From contig NZ_MJGI01000021.1 in NCBI RefSeq assembly GCF_001864835.1, forward strand, positions 179,822 to 243,821: 64,000 nt of DNA, read 5' to 3'. Shown one piece after another: positions 16,540-23,113 of the stretch. Numbering within the stretch: the stretch's first letter is position 1; the number at the start of each line of letters is the position of its first letter. Source of the stretch: Curtobacterium sp. MCBA15_001 (lineage in GTDB: Bacteria; Actinomycetota; Actinomycetes; Actinomycetales; Microbacteriaceae). A program made the position numbers and the translations under genes. The notes under the pieces were generated by a model, which was not told where the DNA came from, ran no database searches, and saw only the letters and a list, made by a program, of their open reading frames with translations.

Positions 16540-17928
16540 TCAGGCGGACAGGACGCGCTCCCCGGGACCCGCATCGTGTCCGCCCGGCTGCGTCTCGCCG
16601 TCACCCGAGCCCGCCTGCGCGTCGTCAGCCGAGCCTCCTGTCGGGCCGTCCGGCGCAGCGCCGCCCGGCGCGCGCCGCTCCATGAGCCGCCACGCACCCC
16701 CGGTCAGCGGTGCCAGCGTCACCACGGTGTAGATCGCCACGACGACGCCGAACGTCGCCGAGACGCCGACGCCCTCGGCCGCCAGCCCGGCGAGCAGCCC
16801 GCCGAGGGGGATGCCCGCGTACGAGCCCGCTCCGAGCAGCCCGAAGACCCGCGCCCGCATGTGCTCCGGGATCCGTTCGAGCTCGACCGCCCCGAGGATC
16901 GGGTTCAGGGCACCGGCTGCCAGCCCGGACAGCGCGGACGCCCCGAGCATCCACGGCAGCCCCAGGCCCAGTGCCGGTGCGAGCAACGAGGGCCCGCCGG
17001 CCAGCACGAAGCACAGCACGAACGTGAGGCGCCGCGGCACCCGGTGGGCGACGTACCCGAAGAGCAGCGAACCGAGGAACGCCGCTCCGCCGAACGTCCC
17101 CGTGACGAAGCCCAGCGCCTGCGCTCCCCCGAGCCGTTCGTCGGCGTACAGCGGCAGGAGCGTCGTCGACCGCGCGGCGTCGAGCAGGTTCGTGACGAGC
17201 ACGAGCGCGATCACCAGGCGGAAGAACGGGTCACGGACGCAGAACCGGAAGCCCTCGGCCAGGTCCCGCCAGTACCCGTGCGACGGCGGCGCCGATGCAG
17301 CAGCGGCGGCGGCATCGCCGGTGGGCGCGTCGGTGGTGGGTGCATCGGCGGCACGCACGAACAGCCCCGTCACGATCGCGGCGGCACCGAACGCCAGCGC
17401 CGTGCACGCCAGCGCCGGCAGGGGCCCGAGGACCGCCACCAGGACCCCGCCGACCGGTGCCCCGACCAGCACCGACAGCCGCGTCGACGCCTCGAAGAGC
17501 CCGACCGCCCGCTCCAACGACACACCCGCGCTGGTCGCCAGCCCCGGGAGCAGGACCCGCCGCGCCGACTCGCCGGGCATGTCGAACAGGCCGCTCACGA
17601 AGACCAGCGCGAGCAGCGCCCAGAACGGCAGCCCGACCGTCCACGCCAGCACGGGCATCGCCAGCAGCGTGACCCCGCTGACCACGTCGGAAGCGATGCT
17701 CGACCGGACGAAGCCGATCCGCTCGACCAGCGCCCCGCCGAAAGGGCCACCGAGGACGATCGGCACGGTCGCCATGAACGCCGTGATGCCGACGTCGGTC
17801 GCCGATCCGCCACGGGCGAGCACCACGAACGGCACGCTCACCGTCGTCACGACGTTGCCGATGCGCGAGGCGACCTGCACGACGAGCAGTGCGCGGAGCC
17901 GCCCGCGCGCGCTCAGATGCGCGGCCAC
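16540..17928 (-). CDS. MFS transporter (macrolide-efflux/MefA-like)
   Basis: 462-aa major-facilitator protein with 12 predicted helices. Family features are the N-terminal SRIGNVVTTVSVPFVVL, GGPFGGALVERIGFVRSSI (loop 2-3 motif A region) and a middle Ala/Thr-rich loop at about residues 190-215. The final 45 residues form a hydrophilic Gly/Asp/Ala-rich tail. It probably exports a toxic hydrophobic compound. The GTG start overlaps the ArsR stop by 16 bp, so the repressor and pump form one operon controlled by the palindrome upstream of arsR. Confidence 0.85.
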   Translation of the reverse strand: MAAHLSARGRLRALLVVQVASRIGNVVTTVSVPFVVLARGGSATDVGITAFMATVPIVLGGPFGGALVERIGFVRSSIASDVVSGVTLLAMPVLAWTVGLPFWALLALVFVSGLFDMPGESARRVLLPGLATSAGVSLERAVGLFEASTRLSVLVGAPVGGVLVAVLGPLPALACTALAFGAAAIVTGLFVRAADAPTTDAPTGDAAAAAASAPPSHGYWRDLAEGFRFCVRDPFFRLVIALVLVTNLLDAARSTTLLPLYADERLGGAQALGFVTGTFGGAAFLGSLLFGYVAHRVPRRLTFVLCFVLAGGPSLLAPALGLGLPWMLGASALSGLAAGALNPILGAVELERIPEHMRARVFGLLGAGSYAGIPLGGLLAGLAAEGVGVSATFGVVVAIYTVVTLAPLTGGAWRLMERRAPGGAAPDGPTGGSADDAQAGSGDGETQPGGHDAGPGERVLSA

Positions 17929-18485
17929 CGGTACGCCTGCTGCAACACCACGACCTGCTCGGAACCGTCACCCGCAGCGTGCTCGGCCCCCACGGCACGC
18001 CACTTCTCGACGACCTGCCACAGCTCGGCTCCGAGCGCCGCCAGTTCGTCCGCCGTCAGGCGCATCACGCGGTCACCGCTGGTGCCGGCCGCGACCCACT
18101 CCCGCCCGAACGTGCTGGCCTGGTCGACGTAGGCCTCGTAGTTCGCTGCGTAGGTCCGTGCCACCGCCCGGTCGAGCGCGCTGACCGCCAGGGCACGCTC
18201 CGGGTCGTCGAGGGCGTCCTCGAGTGACCACGACGACGACTCGTGCACCGCACGCCACCAGCGCTCACGCCGGTCGGTGCCCTGCCCCTCGGCGGACTCG
18301 ATCAACCCGACGCTCGCGAGCCGACCGGCGTGGTAGCTGATGGTGCCCGGAGCTTCGTCGATGAGCTCCCCGAGCATGGCCGCCGTCTTCGGGCCGTCCA
18401 CACGCAGCAGGCCGAGGATGCGCAGCCGCGTCGGGTGCGCGAGTGCCCGCATGTGTGCCGGGTCGTCGATCCGTGCGTTCGTCAT
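17913..18485 (-). CDS. ArsR-family winged-helix repressor
   Basis: 190-aa regulator. The winged helix-turn-helix is at residues about 8-75 (MRALAHPTRLRILGLLRVDGPKTAAMLGELI, then PGTISYHAGRLASVGLI). A helical C-terminal half with Trp residues probably binds a ligand or dimerises. There is no CVC metal-binding motif in the recognition helix, so a metal signal is unlikely. First gene of an operon with the MFS pump. A 32-bp composite palindrome ends 16 bp upstream of the ATG and is the obvious operator. Confidence 0.87.
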   Translation of the reverse strand: MTNARIDDPAHMRALAHPTRLRILGLLRVDGPKTAAMLGELIDEAPGTISYHAGRLASVGLIESAEGQGTDRRERWWRAVHESSSWSLEDALDDPERALAVSALDRAVARTYAANYEAYVDQASTFGREWVAAGTSGDRVMRLTADELAALGAELWQVVEKWRAVGAEHAAGDGSEQVVVLQQAYRWPRI

Positions 18486-18500
18486 GCCCCGACGATAGAT

Positions 18501-18532
18501 CCACAAGACCTGTTGCGCAACAATTCTTGTGG
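18501..18532. promoter_or_regulatory. Composite palindromic operator upstream of arsR
   Basis: Outer arms CCACAAGA (18501-18508) and TCTTGTGG (18525-18532) are exact reverse complements. Nested inside is a perfect 12-bp palindrome TGTTGCGCAACA (18511-18522). The two symmetries are offset by about half a base pair from a common centre. Position before the arsR start indicates autoregulation, and the DUF1697 gene starts 52 bp to the other side. Confidence 0.75.
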
Positions 18533-18583
18533 AACCGGTCGGGAGGCTCGCCCCGCGTCGATCGGTCGCGGTACGGTCGCCGC

Positions 18584-19099
18584 ATGGCCAGGTGGATCGC
18601 ATTGCTGCGGGGCGTGAACGTCAACGGGATCACGATCAGGTCGACTGACCTGAAGACGATGTTCGTCGAGCGCGGGTACACCGACGTCCGGACCGTGCTG
18701 GCCTCCGGCAATGTCGTGTTCTCGTCCGCGATGCGCCAGGTCGAACTCAAGACGGACATCGAACAGGCCCTGCGCGAGCGCTTCGGCTACGACGCCTGGA
18801 TCGTCCTCGTCCCGCACGACACCCTCGCCGCGATCGTCGACGGCTTCCCGTTCGAATCGGCCGAGGACCGGCACGACTACGTCCTGTTCGCCTCCGACGA
18901 CGCCGCGCTCGACGACCTGCTCGCGGACCTGGATCTCGACCCCGCCGTCGAGCAGGTCGAACGTGGCGACGGGGTCGTCTACTGGTCGTGTCCGAAGGGG
19001 TCGAGCACCGACACCGCTTTCGCCAAGCGGGCCGGCGCCGCACGCTTCAAGCGCTCGACGACGACCCGCAACGCGAACACCCTCCGCAAGCTCCTGTAG
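18584..19099 (+). CDS. DUF1697 family protein
   Basis: 171-aa protein. The N-terminus MARWIALLRGVNVNGITI and the TDVRTVLASGNVVFSS segment are diagnostic of DUF1697, a widely distributed bacterial family of unknown biochemical role. The C-terminus (AKRAGAARFKRSTTTRNANTLRKLL) is also typical, so the gene is complete. It ends 2 bp before the duplicated SDR 3' end that marks the left edge of the 19-22 kb insertion, and so belongs to the older chromosomal backbone. Confidence 0.9.
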   Translation: MARWIALLRGVNVNGITIRSTDLKTMFVERGYTDVRTVLASGNVVFSSAMRQVELKTDIEQALRERFGYDAWIVLVPHDTLAAIVDGFPFESAEDRHDYVLFASDDAALDDLLADLDLDPAVEQVERGDGVVYWSCPKGSSTDTAFAKRAGAARFKRSTTTRNANTLRKLL

Positions 19100-19100
19100 G

Positions 19101-19155
19101 TCAGGCCTGCGCGGGCTGCCCGTTGCTCGCGAGCGTGCCGCCGTCGACGGGCAGC
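19101..19155 (-). pseudogene. Duplicated 3' end of the SDR gene (left boundary repeat)
   Basis: These 55 bp match 22084-22138 with two mismatches. They encode the last residues of the short-chain dehydrogenase (…VDGGTLASNGQPAQA and stop) on the same strand, without the rest of the gene. The remnant and the intact gene end flank 2.9 kb of accessory genes as direct repeats, as expected if an element had inserted at, or recombined with, the 3' end of the SDR gene. Confidence 0.85.
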
Positions 19156-19240
19156 CCAACTCAGCGGCACGCGTCGCCAACACGATCGTGTACTCAGTGG
19201 TGCGGACGGGCCGCGCCACGCCGGACTGGCGCGCGGCCAT
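19156..19240 (-). pseudogene. Truncated toxin gene (N-terminal fragment)
   Basis: An ATG at 19240 starts 3 bp after the antitoxin stop and encodes about 28 residues (VRTTEYTIVLATRAAELG) resembling the N-terminus of RelE-type toxins that follow Phd-like antitoxins in actinobacteria. The similarity stops exactly at the SDR duplicate at 19155; beyond it the frame runs into unrelated sequence. The toxin was probably cut by the event that created the boundary, leaving an orphan antitoxin. Confidence 0.55.
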
Positions 19241-19243
19241 CGG

Positions 19244-19708
19244 TCACGGCCGCTCGACGACGACGGGCACGTCCAGCAGTTCCGGCTCCGAGGTGTCCCA
19301 ACCAGCAGCGATCGCCTCGGCCGAGTTGCGCCATGCCTGCATCTCGAGCAAGAGCTTGCGCGGCTGGCGGAGCGAGAAGGACCCGCGCGCCACCTCGACG
19401 ATCTCCTTCGCGAACCGCTGCTGGTCCGCGCGGCTCAGCAGTTTCAGCCACGGGTACGGGATCGCCAGGCGATCGTGGAGCGGCAGCGATTCGTTGACCG
19501 TGACAGCGGCGATGAGCTGCGCGGCGATGTCGAGGACCGCCTCGTCGTCGTCGGATCGTTCCTTCGTCGTCAGCACGAGCGGCGCACCATCACGACGCGT
19601 GACCTCGAGGGGCTCCCGCTCAGCGGCAGCGAAGACGTCCCTCGCGTGCCGGGAGAGGTCAGATGACTGGACCGAGCGTCGGTGACGTGCTGGAACGAGG
19701 ACGACCAT
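19244..19708 (-). CDS. Antitoxin of a type II toxin-antitoxin system (Phd/YefM-like N-domain)
   Basis: 154-aa protein. Residues about 15-60 (SSDLSRHARDVFAAAEREPLEVTRRDGAPLVLTT) match the Phd/YefM DNA-binding fold. The longer helical C-terminal part (LAIPYPWLKLLSRADQQRFAKEIVE) would clamp a toxin. The partner gene downstream is truncated, so this is likely an orphan. A 7-bp inverted repeat ends 11 bp upstream of its ATG, the standard place for an autoregulatory operator. It lies inside the insertion bounded by the SDR duplicate. Confidence 0.75.
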   Translation of the reverse strand: MVVLVPARHRRSVQSSDLSRHARDVFAAAEREPLEVTRRDGAPLVLTTKERSDDDEAVLDIAAQLIAAVTVNESLPLHDRLAIPYPWLKLLSRADQQRFAKEIVEVARGSFSLRQPRKLLLEMQAWRNSAEAIAAGWDTSEPELLDVPVVVERP

Positions 19709-19719
19709 GACTTGATGGC

Positions 19720-19739
19720 ATTCAGAACACGCTCTGAAT
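19720..19739. promoter_or_regulatory. Inverted-repeat operator of the antitoxin gene
   Basis: ATTCAGA (19720-19726) and TCTGAAT (19733-19739) form a perfect inverted repeat with a 6-bp spacer, starting 12 bp from the antitoxin ATG. Antitoxins of this class bind such repeats to repress their own operon. Confidence 0.65.
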
Positions 19740-19986
19740 ACCAGCTAGATTGCGCGAGTTCCGCTCATGCGGCGGACGCCGCCCGAGAACTGCAGAGGTC
19801 AGCTCGCGGGAGTGTCTCCGGGCCAGAGGAGTCGGAACCGTTCGCAGAGCACGGGCATGTCCGGTTCGAAGCCCCTCGGGCTCGCGGAGTGCTAGCCCAT
19901 CCGATGGCCGATGCCCTGTCGGGACAGGTGCGTCACGTACCTGCTCGTCCTCGAGCGAGGCAACTGAGGTGGGCGAGGATGGACGT

Positions 19987-20859
19987 GTGAGCGACGACGC
20001 GAAGATCGGTTTCGGCATCGGGGAGGTCCGAGCCGGGTGGATGCCCTGGACGCTCAGCCACGGGGGTCGATCGCTTGACATCAGGGTTTCCTACATCAGT
20101 GACGCCCTCGAGGACATGCTTGAGGCATGCGTGCGCTTGCTCGACGGGTCCCGGTCGGCGACGTTCGACTGGCAAGGTGAACCCGATGTGTTCCGGTGGG
20201 TGTTCACGAGCACGGGAGACGTCGTGATCGTACGGCTGGAGCACTACGTCGACGATCACGAATGGCGACCCGAGCTGCGGCCCGCGATCCTGATCGACGC
20301 CGAGGTCGGGGTGGTGTCGTTCTGCCGCTCTGTGGCGGCCGCAGTCGCCCAGCTCTTGGACGACATCGGTGAAGAGCGGTACCGACAGGAGTGGGGTGTG
20401 CACTTCCCGACCGCTTTGCTGCGCAGGGTCCAGCGACGCGTGGTTTCACGGGCCCCGGCAACGCTCTTCCTCGGAAGTGAGAGTGACGCCGTCACCATCG
20501 ACATCCAGACCGGTCCCGAACCAGAACAGGGCTACCCGTGCGGGGTTGACGTGCACTCGAGGACCTTTCGTGCGGCCGTCGCGACGAGCATCCGTCATGA
20601 TGACATCGGATCGTTCGCGAGCGCACTCCGGCGGCTCCGGCAGACGCACGCCGGAGAGGCCGTCTTGACCGTCGCCGACGGCTCCTGTCGTTTCGTGATC
20701 ACGGCCGCCGTCGACGGAGCCTCTGCGCACCTTCGCGGAGCCGTCTCGGGCGGCGCGGAGCGGTCGATGACCTTCGATGTGCCCCTCCGAGACGAGGAAC
20801 TCGAGATGATGTCGAACCGGACCGCAGAAGTCATGGAACGACTGCTCCGAGCTGCGTGA
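19987..20859 (+). CDS. Putative two-domain immunity protein
   Basis: 290-aa soluble protein. The N-terminal half (IRVSYISDALEDMLEACVRLLDG…FDWQGEPDVFRWVFT) and the C-terminal half (FRAAVATSIRHDDIGSFASALRRLRQTHAGEA then RFVITAAVDG…HLRGAV) look like two separate small alpha/beta domains of the kind found in SUKH/WapI/DUF6228-type immunity proteins of polymorphic toxin systems. This is a resemblance in pattern, not a proven family match. GTG 19987 follows GAGG at workable spacing. No toxin lies nearby. Its position in a small insertion fits an acquired immunity gene. Confidence 0.55.
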   Translation: MSDDAKIGFGIGEVRAGWMPWTLSHGGRSLDIRVSYISDALEDMLEACVRLLDGSRSATFDWQGEPDVFRWVFTSTGDVVIVRLEHYVDDHEWRPELRPAILIDAEVGVVSFCRSVAAAVAQLLDDIGEERYRQEWGVHFPTALLRRVQRRVVSRAPATLFLGSESDAVTIDIQTGPEPEQGYPCGVDVHSRTFRAAVATSIRHDDIGSFASALRRLRQTHAGEAVLTVADGSCRFVITAAVDGASAHLRGAVSGGAERSMTFDVPLRDEELEMMSNRTAEVMERLLRAA

Positions 20860-20967
20860 GTCAGACGAGCCGATGCTCGGGTCCGACCCGAGAGGAGTCG
20901 GTCATCGGACGTCGAGTCGCGCCTGGTGACGATCGCTCCGGACAGGTGGTCCTGAACACGGAGGGAC

Positions 20968-21462
20968 TCAGTGCGCTGAACGCATGCAGTTGACTCGGTG
21001 GCGCTCGAGTCGTTGCAGTGAATTCATCGCCCAACGTCTCGACGGCTTCGCCAGGGGTCCTTCAGGCACCCAGAAGGCCGTGAGCGGTGTGTACCGCCTC
21101 CGCCCCCGATCGTGCCAGCCAATGAACGGAATCGTCGTCACAGTGTCGAGCCGCGGCATCGAGAAGATCGCGGAGTAGCGGATGCGTCGCGACCACAGCA
21201 GCCCGCGAACGAGGAAGTGGTCTGGATCGCCGACGACGACTCCGAGTCGCAGCGCACGACCGGTCAGCCAGCCGCCACCGCCCAGCCCGAGGAACAGGAC
21301 GAGGCACGCGACCCACCTCGTCGCGACGTCATCCCAGAGGCCTGTCGCGCACGCACAACCGACGATCGCAACGACGAGTCCGATGGCGGCCGACCCACAT
21401 CGCACCGAGCCAGGCCCCAGGAAGATCACCGACCCATCATCACACCGGGCGGTGCCGCTCAC
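20968..21462 (-). CDS. Small membrane protein with PH-like domain
   Basis: 164-aa protein with two adjacent membrane segments at about residues 24-44 (AAIGLVVAIVGCACATG) and 48-66 (WVACLVLFLGLGGGGWL). A soluble portion (LGVVVGDPDHFLVRGLLWSRRIRYSAIFSM) follows that resembles bacterial pleckstrin-homology-like domains. The GTG start overlaps the GNAT stop by 23 bp, so the two are co-transcribed. It lies within the 19-22 kb insertion. Function unknown. Confidence 0.62.
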   Translation of the reverse strand: MSGTARCDDGSVIFLGPGSVRCGSAAIGLVVAIVGCACATGLWDDVATRWVACLVLFLGLGGGGWLTGRALRLGVVVGDPDHFLVRGLLWSRRIRYSAIFSMPRLDTVTTIPFIGWHDRGRRRYTPLTAFWVPEGPLAKPSRRWAMNSLQRLERHRVNCMRSAH

Positions 21463-21976
21463 CGAACGCCTCTCGGTGAACTGCGTTGAACCGGGCCCAG
21501 GCGTCGGCCGGCAGATCCGGTCTGCCCGGGACGGCGTGGTGCTCGAACGTGCACCACGGGTCGAGTTCGATCGCGACCGTGCGCCAGAACTGCGCTGCCA
21601 CTTCGTTGCGGTCCTGGTAAGCCACCGCCCACCTCCCCGGGTGCGCCGCGGTCAGCTCCGTCACGGCAGCTCGTCCGATTCGAGCGCGTCGTGCTCCGTG
21701 CGCTATGAAGAAGCTGCTGATGACGCGCTCCGCTTGGTCGAGTCCGCGGAGGACCGCGAGTCCGACCGGGTGCGGTCCCAGACGGAAGAGGTGCGCCGAC
21801 CAGCCCGGTTCTGCGAGGCCAGCGTCGAGTCGCTCTTGGCGGAAGCGTCCGCGGTCGTCGGGAAGTGCGCCGGTGAACGCGGACATCTCGTGTCGGAACA
21901 TGGTCCAGAGCTGTTCGAGTTCCGGGCGGTGCCGTTCGTCCGCTTGGGTGATGGTCAGGGGTGATGGGGTGCTCAT
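21440..21976 (-). CDS. GNAT-family N-acetyltransferase
   Basis: 178-aa acetyltransferase-like protein beginning ITQADERHRPELEQLWTMFRHEM, with a central strand region FFIAHGARRARIGRAAVTEL that supplies the acetyl-CoA binding turn, and a tail WAVAYQDRNEVAAQFWRTVA. Such proteins acylate small molecules or proteins; the substrate is unknown. Its ribosome site GGAGG (minus strand of 21986-21990) is in the 3' arm of a perfect 11-bp hairpin, so translation may be low unless the hairpin opens. It overlaps the next membrane gene by 23 bp. Confidence 0.82.
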   Translation of the reverse strand: MSTPSPLTITQADERHRPELEQLWTMFRHEMSAFTGALPDDRGRFRQERLDAGLAEPGWSAHLFRLGPHPVGLAVLRGLDQAERVISSFFIAHGARRARIGRAAVTELTAAHPGRWAVAYQDRNEVAAQFWRTVAIELDPWCTFEHHAVPGRPDLPADAWARFNAVHREAFGERHRPV

Positions 21977-21982
21977 ACAAGA

Positions 21983-22010
21983 AAACCTCCGCCTTGGTCG
22001 GCGGAGGTTT
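21983..22010 (-). terminator. Hairpin with U-rich tail that also contains the GNAT ribosome site
   Basis: AAACCTCCGCC (21983-21993) and GGCGGAGGTTT (22000-22010) form an 11-bp perfect stem with a 6-nt loop. Read on the minus strand the stem is followed by TTTTCTTGT, so it is a good intrinsic terminator for the upstream SDR gene. The GGAGG serving the GNAT ATG (21976) lies inside the stem. A -10-like TAGACT (minus strand, 22021-22026) would start a transcript just before the hairpin. Confidence 0.75.
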
Positions 22011-22083
22011 CGTTGCTGGCAGTCTACCGCCTCGCCCCGCTCCCGATCGGCTGTCGACGAAGCCGGAGCGCCAGATCGACAGA

Positions 22084-22851
22084 TCAGGCCTGCGCGGGCT
22101 GCCCGTTGCTCGCGAGGGTGCCGCCGTCGACCGGCAGCACCGCACCGGTGATGAACGACGCAGCGTCGCTCGCCAGGAACAGGATCGCGGCGGCGACCTC
22201 GTCGGCACGGCCACCGCGACCCAGCGCGATGCGCTCGGCGAACTCCTGCTTGAGGGCCTCGTCCGCGGCCTGCTCCTCGGTCAGGTCCGTCCAGATGAGC
22301 CCGGGCGCGACGGCGTTGACGCGCACACCGGCGTGGCCGTTGTCGAGCGCGGCGGCCCGGGTGAAGTTCGACACCCCGCCCTTCGCGGCGTTGTACGGGC
22401 TCATGCGCCAGTCGGCGGCCTCGCCGGACACGGAGGAGGTGTTCACGATCGACCCCTTCGTCTCGCGCAGGAACGGCAGCGCCGCCCGCGTGCCGTAGAA
22501 CACACTCGACAGGTCCGTCTCCAGCACCCGCCGCCACTCGTCGGTCGAGATCTCCGTCACGTCGCCGGAGCTGAAGGTCCCGGCGTTGTTCACGAGCACG
22601 TCGACGCGGTCCCAGCGGTCCACAGCGGCCGCGACCACGGTCTCCCAGTCGTCTGGGCTCGCGACGTCGGCGTGCAGTACGACGACCCGGTCGGTCGGCA
22701 GCGAGTCGCCGACCGCGCGCACCTTGTCCTCGACACTGTCGGTGATGACCACCGAGGCGCCTTCGTCGACGAAGGCTCGGGCCGTCGCCGCACCGATGCC
22801 GGAACCGGCCCCTGTCACGATCGCGACCTTGCCCTCGAAGCGCTTGCCCAT
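22084..22851 (-). CDS. Short-chain dehydrogenase/reductase (glucose 1-dehydrogenase type)
   Basis: 255-aa NAD(P)-dependent oxidoreductase with a Rossmann fold. The cofactor motif is VTGAGSGIGAATA, followed by NNAG, catalytic Ser in NTSSVSG, and Tyr/Lys in SPYNAAKGG. An acidic residue at the end of the second strand (VITDSVEDK) suggests NAD+ preference. ATG 22851 follows GGAGA. Its 3' end is the 55-bp sequence duplicated at 19101-19155. The hairpin at 21983-22010 can terminate its transcript. Confidence 0.9.
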   Translation of the reverse strand: MGKRFEGKVAIVTGAGSGIGAATARAFVDEGASVVITDSVEDKVRAVGDSLPTDRVVVLHADVASPDDWETVVAAAVDRWDRVDVLVNNAGTFSSGDVTEISTDEWRRVLETDLSSVFYGTRAALPFLRETKGSIVNTSSVSGEAADWRMSPYNAAKGGVSNFTRAAALDNGHAGVRVNAVAPGLIWTDLTEEQAADEALKQEFAERIALGRGGRADEVAAAILFLASDAASFITGAVLPVDGGTLASNGQPAQA

Positions 22852-22945
22852 GGTGTCTCCTGTCAGGTTGCACGTCCGTGCCCCAGGAGACGCCATCGGC
22901 CCGCGGGCACAGGGAACGACGCTGCCAGGACCCGGCTGGGCGCAC

Positions 22946-23070
22946 GGTCAGGTGCGCCACACGGCCGGCGCCAGCACGCGGTCAGGTGCGCCACACGGCC
23001 GGCGCCAGCACGCGGTCAGGTGCGCCACACGGCCGGCGCACGCGGTCAGGTGCGCCGACCTACCGGCGCC
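22946..23070. repeat. 34-bp tandem repeat, about 3.7 units
   Basis: Two identical 34-bp units (22946-22979, 22980-23013) begin with GGTCAGGTGCGCCACACGGC. A 30-bp unit lacking 4 bp (23014-23043) and a diverged partial unit (23044-23070) follow. The array fills the gap between the GH65 stop and the SDR start. Each unit can fold weakly through GGTGCGCC and GGCGCC. There are no spacers and no cas genes. Confidence 0.88.
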
Positions 23071-23113
23071 GAGCCGGGCCTCCAGTCCGTGGACGGCCCG
23101 ACCGGGCCAGCAG

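Noticed and set aside
18482-19240. 252-codon minus-strand frame starting at the truncated toxin ATG
   Set aside because: Only the first 28 codons resemble a toxin; the rest reads through the SDR remnant out of frame and antisense to the DUF1697 gene.
22946-23070. Possible CRISPR array
   Set aside because: Repeat units are head-to-tail without unique spacers, and no cas gene is present; the same holds for the other tandem arrays.
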